From NCBI RefSeq assembly GCF_027587375.1, contig NZ_JAMXIC010000004.1, positions 195,299 to 259,298 on the forward strand: a stretch of 64,000 nucleotides of DNA, given 5' to 3'. This stretch comes from Arthrobacter sp. B2a2-09 (GTDB lineage: Bacteria; Actinomycetota; Actinomycetes; Actinomycetales; Micrococcaceae). The notes beneath the pieces are model-generated. The model ran no database searches, was not told the DNA's origin, and saw only the letters and a list, made by a program, of their open reading frames with translations. A program made the translations under genes and the position numbers. Numbering within the stretch: position 1 is the first letter of the stretch; each line of letters starts with the position of its first letter. Below, piece by piece: positions 58,884-64,000 of this stretch.

Positions 58884-60569
58884 TTACCCCAGCAGCGCCC
58901 GGCGAAGCGTATCCAGGCCAACCGAGCCGATGTTCAGCGCATCCGTGTGGAAGGACTTCAGGTCGAATCCGTCGCGGCGTTCGAGTTCAGCCCGGATTTC
59001 TTCCCAGAGGCGCTGCCCCACCTTGTAAGACGGAGCCTGGCCCGGCCAGCCGAGGTACCGGGTGAATTCGAACTGGAGCTGGCCCGCGCTGATGGGAAGG
59101 TTGGCCTTGAGGAATTCGAAGCCCTTTTCCGAGGTCCAGGTGCCGCTGCCCCAACGTTCCGGAACTTGCAGCTCGAGGTGGACGCCGATATCAAACACCA
59201 CGCGGGCCGCGCGCATGCGCTGCATGTCCAGCATGCCCATGTGGTCGCCCGGGTCCTTGAGGTAGCCGAGCTCCAGCATGAGCTTTTCGGCATAGAGGGC
59301 CCAGCCTTCTCCGTGCCCTGAGACCCAGCAGACGTTGCGTCGCCAGTTGTTGAGGAGTTCGCGGCGGTAGACGGCGGTGGCCACCTGGAGGTGGTGGCCG
59401 GGGACGCCTTCGTGGAACACTGTGGTGGTTTCGGCCCAGGTGGTGAAGGTGTCTTCGCCGGCGGGGACGGACCACCACATGCGGCCGGGCCGTGAGAAGT
59501 CGTCAGAGGGACCCGTGTAGTAGATGCCGCCTTCGTCCGTGGGCGCGATGCGGCATTCGAGCGTCTTCATGATGTCCGGGATGTCAAAGTGGACGTCGGC
59601 CAGTTCGGATACTGCGCGGTCGGAGAGCTCCTGCATCCAGGCTTTGAGGGCATCGGTGCCCTTGATTTGCCGCTCGGGATCGTTGTCGAGGATGGCTTTG
59701 GCTTCCTCGATGGACGCGCCGGGCTTGATTTGCTCGGCCACCCGTTCCTGTTCGGCGATGAGCCTGTCGAGTTCCTGCACGCCCCAGGCGTACGTTTCCT
59801 CCAGGTCCACGGTTGCTCCGAGGAAGGAACGCGAGGCTAGCGCGTAGCGTTCCCGGCCCACGGCGTCCTTTTCCGGCGCGAAGGGCAGAAGCTCCGCTTC
59901 GAGGAAGGCGGCAAGGCGCAAGTAGGCGGAACGTGCGACGGCGGCACCGGCGTCGAGCTTTTCCTGCAGTTCCGCCGACAGCGGCTGGCCATCGATGGTG
60001 GCTTCGGAGGCGAGCCTGGCGAAGAAGCCGTCTTCGGCCGCGTATTTGCTGGTCTGTTCGATGACGATCTTGACTTGGCGGACCGCGGAGACCTTCCCGG
60101 AGTCCTTGGCCGAACGAAGGGAAACGATGTACCCGTCGATCGCTTCCACAACGTTGGCCGCGCGGCCGGCGATGTGCTCCCAGTGTTCGGCAGTATCGGT
60201 AGGCATGAGGTCGAAGATCGCGCGAATGGTTTGGGCCGGAGACTCGATGTTGTTCAGGTCCGCGGCGTCCCAACCGGACTCGTGGATCTCGAGGGCCAGG
60301 CCTAGCCGTTCCCGCATCGCGTCAAGGGTGACGACATCGGAGGCGTCCGCCGGTTCGAGGGCGGCCAGCTCGTCGAGGGTGCGGCCTGCTGCCTTGGCGA
60401 ATGCCGCCGCGCCGGCAGGCGAGAAATCCTGGTATTCGGTTTCGTGTCCGGGCAGGCCGAGGGTGGTGGCGAGGCTCGGGTTGAGGGCAAGGAGGGTGTC
60501 CGTGTAGGCGTCGGCGACCGCGTCGATGGCAGTCTGGAGGCGTGCCGGAGCTGTGTTAGGAGTAGTCAC
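58884..60569 (-). CDS. DUF885 family protein, probable zinc metallopeptidase
   Basis: 561 residues. DUF885 proteins resemble zinc metallopeptidases. Here the likely metal site is TTTVFHEGVPGHHLQVATA near 385 (HExxxHH-like), with a downstream glutamate in SGHGEGWALYAEKLMLELG (in part) near 415. The N-terminal half is helical (LPGHETEYQDFSPAG, LNNIESPAQTIRAIFDLMP in part). There is no signal peptide, so it is cytoplasmic. The substrate is unknown. The 66-bp palindromic element follows the stop codon without a gap. Confidence 0.88.
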   Translation of the reverse strand: MTTPNTAPARLQTAIDAVADAYTDTLLALNPSLATTLGLPGHETEYQDFSPAGAAAFAKAAGRTLDELAALEPADASDVVTLDAMRERLGLALEIHESGWDAADLNNIESPAQTIRAIFDLMPTDTAEHWEHIAGRAANVVEAIDGYIVSLRSAKDSGKVSAVRQVKIVIEQTSKYAAEDGFFARLASEATIDGQPLSAELQEKLDAGAAVARSAYLRLAAFLEAELLPFAPEKDAVGRERYALASRSFLGATVDLEETYAWGVQELDRLIAEQERVAEQIKPGASIEEAKAILDNDPERQIKGTDALKAWMQELSDRAVSELADVHFDIPDIMKTLECRIAPTDEGGIYYTGPSDDFSRPGRMWWSVPAGEDTFTTWAETTTVFHEGVPGHHLQVATAVYRRELLNNWRRNVCWVSGHGEGWALYAEKLMLELGYLKDPGDHMGMLDMQRMRAARVVFDIGVHLELQVPERWGSGTWTSEKGFEFLKANLPISAGQLQFEFTRYLGWPGQAPSYKVGQRLWEEIRAELERRDGFDLKSFHTDALNIGSVGLDTLRRALLG

Positions 60570-60639
60570 CCCACGAGCCTAACCGCGACAAGACTCTTGT
60601 GAAAGGGTTGTTGCACGGTTTCCTCGGCAAACCCAACTG

Positions 60640-60699
60640 TCCCCACCGCCACCCTCGCCTCGCAAGCTCGGCCAGGGAACCCTGGCGGCGTGGGCCCCC
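60640..60699. repeat. GC-rich intergenic repeat, copy B
   Basis: Compact 60-bp form of the repeat at 6478-6594. It lies between CCCAACTG (60632-60639) and CGCATTTGATG (60699 on), exactly where the left arm of a 66-bp palindromic element would be continuous, so it appears inserted in that arm. Confidence 0.7.
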
Positions 60700-60753
60700 G
60701 CATTTGATGTCGTTTTGAGCCTTCAAAACGACATCAAATGCGACTCAGTTGGG
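60700..60753 (-). repeat. 66-bp palindromic element, copy 4 (left arm interrupted)
   Basis: Inner arms GCATTTGATGTCGTTTTGA and TCAAAACGACATCAAATGC pair fully; both carry the GATGTCG/CGACATC variant. It lies 12 nt past the accE stop. Confidence 0.85.
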
Positions 60754-60765
60754 TCACCACGGGAC

Positions 60766-61035
60766 TCAGCCCCGGCTGCGCTTCCAGGCGCCTGGCCCGG
60801 GCGTGGGATCCAGGCGCAGTTGCTGGCGTCGCAGCCAGTGCCGGGTGCTGGGCAGCACAGTTTCGGCTTCCCCCGGCGATCCAAGGGAAGCCACGACGGC
60901 GGCAAGCGCCGCGAGCTCTTCCGGCGTCGGGTCGCCCTTCACGACCGAAAGCAACGCAACCGAAAGCAACGGCTCGGCCGGCGCCGCGTCAGCGGAATCG
61001 GGCCCGGAGTCCGGAAGGTTCTGTTCGACGCTCAC
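60766..61035 (-). CDS. accE: acyl-CoA carboxylase epsilon subunit
   Basis: 89 residues. The diagnostic actinobacterial AccE motif is [20 protein letters not shown] near 30, followed by an [15 protein letters not shown] tail at the C-terminus. AccE binds and stimulates the AccD beta subunit. Its GTG overlaps the accD stop by four bases (GTGA), so the two are made together. The 12-nt spacing to the palindromic element at 60700-60753 suggests that element ends the accD-accE transcript. Confidence 0.9.
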   Translation of the reverse strand: MSVEQNLPDSGPDSADAAPAEPLLSVALLSVVKGDPTPEELAALAAVVASLGSPGEAETVLPSTRHWLRRQQLRLDPTPGPGAWKRSRG

Positions 61036-62615
61036 AGGGGGATGTTTCCGTGCTTCTTGGTGGGCAGGCTGGCGCGCTTGTCGCGAAGGGCGCGGAGGCC
61101 CTTGATGATCTGCAGGCGGGTCTCCGACGGCGCGATGACAGCGTCGACGTAGCCAAGCTCGGCTGCCTGGTAGGGGTTGAGGAGTTCTTCCTCGTACTGG
61201 CGGATGATCTCGGCACGCTTGGCTTCGACGTCGCCACCGGCCTCGGCGACAGCGGCAAGATCGCGGCGGTACAGGATGTTGACGGCACCCTGGGCGCCCA
61301 TGACGCCGATCTGTGCCGTAGGCCAGGCCAAGTTCAAGTCGGCTCCAAGCTTCTTGGAACCCATCACGATGTACGCTCCGCCGTAGGCCTTGCGGGTGAT
61401 GACCGTCAGCTTGGGCACGGTGGCCTCGGCGTAGGCGTAAAGCAGCTTGGCTCCACGGCGGATGATGCCCTGGAATTCCTGGTCCTTGCCGGGCAGGAAG
61501 CCCGGGACGTCCACCAAAGTGATGATCGGAACGTTGAAGGCATCGCAGTGACGGACAAAGCGGGCGGCCTTTTCCGAAGCGGAGATATCCAGCGTGCCGG
61601 CGAACTGCATGGGCTGGTTGGCCACGATCCCAACCGTGTGGCCTTCAACCCGGCCATAGCCGATGATCACGTTGGGGGCGTAAAGCGACTGCATTTCGAG
61701 GAAATGGGCGTCATCCACGATCTGCTCGATGACCTTGCGGATGTCGTAGGGCTGGTTGGCCGAGTCCGGGATGAGCGTGTCCAGGGTGAGGTCGTCGTCG
61801 TCGAGTTCCAGCTCTTGCTCGTGCTCCAGGACGGGGGCCTCGGACAGGTTGTTGGACGGCAGGAAGTCCAGGAGTTCGCGGACGAACTCGATCGCGTCGG
61901 CTTCGTCGCTGGCGAGGTATGTGGAGGTGCCGGTGGTGGCGTTGTGCTGGCGCGCGCCGCCGAGGGTTTCCATGTCCACGTCTTCGCCGGTGACCGTCTT
62001 GATGACGTCGGGGCCGGTGATGAACATGTGGGAGGTCTTGTCCACCATCACCACGTAGTCGGTGAGGGCGGGGGAGTAGGCGGCCCCGCCGGCGCACGGG
62101 CCCATGATGAGGGAAATCTGGGGGACGACGCCGGAAGAATGGACGTTGTTGCGGAAGATGTCGGCGAACATGGCCAGCGAGGCGACGCCTTCCTGGATGC
62201 GCGCGCCGCCGCCGTCATTGATGCCCACCATCGGGCAGCCGTTGCGGAGCGCGAATTCCTGGACCTTGACGATCTTCTCGCCGTTGACCTGGCTCAGGGA
62301 ACCGCCGTAAACGCTGAATTCCTGGCTATAGATGGCGACGAGGCGGCCGTCGACGGTGCCGTAGCCTGAGACCACGCCGTCGCCGAGGGGCTTCTTCTTC
62401 TCCATGCCGAACGCGGTGGAGCGGTGGACGGCCAAGGCGTCGAACTCTACGAAGGAGCCTTCGTCGAGGAGCATGTCGATGCGTTCACGGGCGGTGTTCT
62501 TGCCGCGGGCATGCTGCTTCTCGATGGCTTCGGGGCCGGAAGGTTGTTCTGCACGGGCCTGGCGGTCGCGGAAGTCGGCAATCTTTCCCGCTGTCGTTGT
62601 CAGATCGTGGCTCAT
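61032..62615 (-). CDS. accD: acyl-CoA carboxylase beta (carboxyltransferase) subunit
   Basis: 527 residues, AccD5/PccB type. N-terminal carboxyltransferase domain: [20 protein letters not shown] (in part) near 30, [20 protein letters not shown] (in part) near 85, [11 protein letters not shown] near 137 and oxyanion loop [13 protein letters not shown] near 170. C-terminal half: [20 protein letters not shown] (in part) near 385, [14 protein letters not shown] near 440, and [20 protein letters not shown] (in part) near 460. It carboxylates acetyl- or propionyl-CoA with the biotinylated AccBC. GGAGA lies 7 nt before ATG 62615. It is separated from accBC by about 12 kb of unrelated genes. Confidence 0.95.
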   Translation of the reverse strand: MSHDLTTTAGKIADFRDRQARAEQPSGPEAIEKQHARGKNTARERIDMLLDEGSFVEFDALAVHRSTAFGMEKKKPLGDGVVSGYGTVDGRLVAIYSQEFSVYGGSLSQVNGEKIVKVQEFALRNGCPMVGINDGGGARIQEGVASLAMFADIFRNNVHSSGVVPQISLIMGPCAGGAAYSPALTDYVVMVDKTSHMFITGPDVIKTVTGEDVDMETLGGARQHNATTGTSTYLASDEADAIEFVRELLDFLPSNNLSEAPVLEHEQELELDDDDLTLDTLIPDSANQPYDIRKVIEQIVDDAHFLEMQSLYAPNVIIGYGRVEGHTVGIVANQPMQFAGTLDISASEKAARFVRHCDAFNVPIITLVDVPGFLPGKDQEFQGIIRRGAKLLYAYAEATVPKLTVITRKAYGGAYIVMGSKKLGADLNLAWPTAQIGVMGAQGAVNILYRRDLAAVAEAGGDVEAKRAEIIRQYEEELLNPYQAAELGYVDAVIAPSETRLQIIKGLRALRDKRASLPTKKHGNIPL

Positions 62616-62787
62616 CAAATGTCTCCGGCTCTGTAGCTGATTTACGCTGGCACTGCTTCGTTAGGCATGCGCTCTTAAGTAGCATCCGTACAAAGTGCGG
62701 GCCCTGTTGGCTAGTCTAATGACGCAAAAGCCACAGACCGCTGTAGAAACCCTACAATTTTCCGACTTCAAGTCGAGCATCGAGCAA

Positions 62788-62805
62788 TGTTACTCGCCAG
62801 TAACA
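62788..62805. promoter_or_regulatory. operator candidate TGTTACT-n4-AGTAACA
   Basis: A perfect 7-bp inverted repeat with a 4-bp centre, 21 nt before the SDR start and in the gap to the divergent accD. TTACT-n4-AGTAA sites are of the kind bound by TetR-type regulators of acyl-CoA metabolism. The downstream TAACAT could serve as the -10 box, so binding would block transcription. Confidence 0.5.
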
Positions 62806-62826
62806 TAGTTGGGCTACAGTGTCCTC

Positions 62827-63726
62827 ATGACCTCGAGCAACGATGCTTCTGCAAGCCCTGTCCTTCCCTACCAGGCACGTGGATCACTAAAGGGCCGCAC
62901 CATCCTGATGTCCGGCGGCAGCCGCGGCATCGGCTTGGCAATCGCCACCCGGGCTGCCCGCGACGGCGCCAATATCGTCATCATGGCCAAAACCGGAGAA
63001 CCGCACCCGAAGCTGCAAGGAACGGTCTTCACGGCCGCTGAGCAACTGGAAGCGGCCGGCGGCCAGGCGCTGCCGCTCGTGGGAGATGTCCGAAACGACG
63101 GCGACGTTGCCGCGGCGGTTGCCGCCGCCGTCGAGCGCTTTGGCGGAATCGACGTCGTGGTCAACAACGCCTCGGCGATAGATCTCTCCCGCACTGACGC
63201 GATTGACATGAAACGCTATGACCTCATGCAGGACATCAACGTCCGCGGCACCTTCCTGCTGTCCAAGCTCGCGCTTCCGGCCCTGCGGAAATCGAGCAAC
63301 GCGCACATCCTGACTCTCTCTCCGCCGCTGAACCTCGACCCGAAGTGGGCCGGCATGCACTTGGCGTACACCATGGCCAAGTACGGCATGAGCCTCACCA
63401 CGCTGGGTCTGGCCGAAGAACTCAAGAACGACGGCGTGGCGGTCAACTCGCTGTGGCCCTGCACGCTTATCGATACCGCCGCCATCCGAAATATGCCTGG
63501 CGGGGAACAGATCGTCCAAGCCGCCAGAGGTTCGGAAATCATGGCCGATGCGGCCCACGCTGTCCTGACCGGGTCAAACCTGACCGCAGACTCAGGCGGT
63601 TCGACAAGCAATACGGGCAACTTCTACACGGACGAACAAGTGCTCAGGGCTGCGGGCGTTTCAGACTTCAGGCCCTACAGTCTGGGCGCACCCGAGGAGA
63701 AGCTGGTGGCGGATATCTTCCTCTAA
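62827..63726 (+). CDS. SDR family oxidoreductase (HSDL2-like)
   Basis: 299 residues. Classical SDR with cofactor loop ILMSGGSRGIGLAIATRAAR (in part) near 27, VVVNNASAIDLSRT near 112, HILTLSPPLNL near 160 (catalytic serine) and YTMAKYGMSL (YxxxK) near 180. The MAKTGEPHPKLQGTV segment and the LSPPLNL turn are characteristic of HSDL2-type SDRs, which in animals are peroxisomal lipid-metabolism proteins. ATG 62827 follows the TGTTACT-type operator. The position beside accD and the operator type suggest a fatty acid-linked role, by inference. Confidence 0.88.
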   Translation: MTSSNDASASPVLPYQARGSLKGRTILMSGGSRGIGLAIATRAARDGANIVIMAKTGEPHPKLQGTVFTAAEQLEAAGGQALPLVGDVRNDGDVAAAVAAAVERFGGIDVVVNNASAIDLSRTDAIDMKRYDLMQDINVRGTFLLSKLALPALRKSSNAHILTLSPPLNLDPKWAGMHLAYTMAKYGMSLTTLGLAEELKNDGVAVNSLWPCTLIDTAAIRNMPGGEQIVQAARGSEIMADAAHAVLTGSNLTADSGGSTSNTGNFYTDEQVLRAAGVSDFRPYSLGAPEEKLVADIFL

Positions 63727-63773
63727 GCGGACAACTTCTTCCGGGACCAGCTTGGCTGGATAGGATTCTGTCT

Positions 63774-64000
63774 ATGGATGTCGAACAGCCTGCCAGCAGC
63801 GAACCACGTGCCCCGCGCTCGGGCCTGGACCGTGATGCCCTGCTTCACCCCGACTTCCTCGCGGCCGCCGGTATTTCGCAATTGAAGATCGTGGAGACCA
63901 CCGGCTCCACGAACGCTGATCTGCTGCGCGCCGTCACCACGGAGCCCAAGGAATGGGCCGACCTCGCAGTCCTCACCGCCGAGCACCAGACGGCGGCGCG
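63774..64000 (+). CDS. birA: biotin-[acetyl-CoA-carboxylase] ligase BirA (3' end outside window)
   Basis: The first 75 codons are visible. After an acidic, proline-rich lead comes HPDFLAAAGISQLKIVETTG then STNADLLRA, the start of the biotin protein ligase catalytic domain (LKxxETTGSTN is the substrate-entry signature). There is no N-terminal helix-turn-helix, so it is the monofunctional, non-repressor form. It would biotinylate the lysine of AccBC encoded at 47-49 kb. GGATAGGA precedes ATG 63774. The rest of the gene lies past base 64000. Confidence 0.9.
   Translation, partial: MDVEQPASSEPRAPRSGLDRDALLHPDFLAAAGISQLKIVETTGSTNADLLRAVTTEPKEWADLAVLTAEHQTAA

Overview
The window is high-GC DNA from an actinobacterium, most likely an Arthrobacter-type member of the Micrococcaceae (Arthrobacter, Pseudarthrobacter or Paenarthrobacter). 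This rests on an SCO4848-family membrane protein, DUF2505 and DUF222/HNH proteins, an NnaR-type HemD-like regulator, acyl-CoA carboxylases of the AccBC/AccD/AccE type, GlnR-like operators and frequent GTG/TTG starts. Genus is inferred, not proven. It is chromosomal housekeeping DNA with small accessory patches. I saw no rRNA, tRNA, CRISPR array, insertion sequence or prophage.

Layout. 1-2.4 kb: end of a SUF operon (sufS fragment, sufU) and two small membrane-protein candidates. 2.5-5.0 kb: a polysaccharide pyruvyl transferase and a GT2 glycosyltransferase, overlapping. 5.0-12.5 kb: nhaA, SCO4848, DUF2505, mfd and a YdjM-like membrane hydrolase. 12.5-18.1 kb: deoC, a FAD oxidoreductase, an acetoacetate-decarboxylase-like protein, and a LacI regulator divergent from a sugar transporter. 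18.1-23.6 kb: nitrite assimilation (NnaR-like regulator, cobA, nirB; nirD divergent). 23.6-31.1 kb: phosphohexomutase, a levan pair (GH68 levansucrase, GH32 hydrolase) and ycnI. 31.2-40.0 kb: purine nucleoside phosphorylase, an LpdA-like flavoprotein, MarR/SDR, NTF2-like, a broken antitoxin, an S66 peptidase, DUF222-HNH, a phosphatase and a GNAT. 40.0-45.3 kb: nitrate assimilation operon narK - nitrate reductase - FAD/BFD subunit. 45.5-47.0 kb: an MHS transporter behind a perfect palindrome. 47.1-64 kb: accBC, a four-gene operon (collagen-like lipoprotein, DUF6916, tail-collar protein, GNAT), maf, a 32-bp-period repeat array, an MMPL exporter with its TetR, ybjQ, a dicarboxylate symporter, a DUF885 protein, accE-accD, an SDR and the start of birA.

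How parts fit together. The two nitrogen blocks form one pathway: NarK imports nitrate, the molybdenum reductase with its FAD/BFD subunit reduces it to nitrite, NirBD reduces nitrite to ammonium, and CobA feeds siroheme to NirB. Half-sites spaced at exactly 11 bp, matching the GlnR consensus, lie upstream of nirB and, more weakly, of narK and of the FAD oxidoreductase. AccBC, AccD, AccE and BirA form an acyl-CoA carboxylase and its biotin ligase, split across about 15 kb. Levansucrase and the GH32 enzyme make and trim fructan outside the cell.

Most unusual features: a 66-bp palindromic element in four copies, each 0-13 nt past the stop codon of a minus-strand gene and with paired changes in both arms; the inverted 32-bp-period array at 53 kb; the five-half-site operator between nirB and nirD; and the collagen/tail-collar operon.
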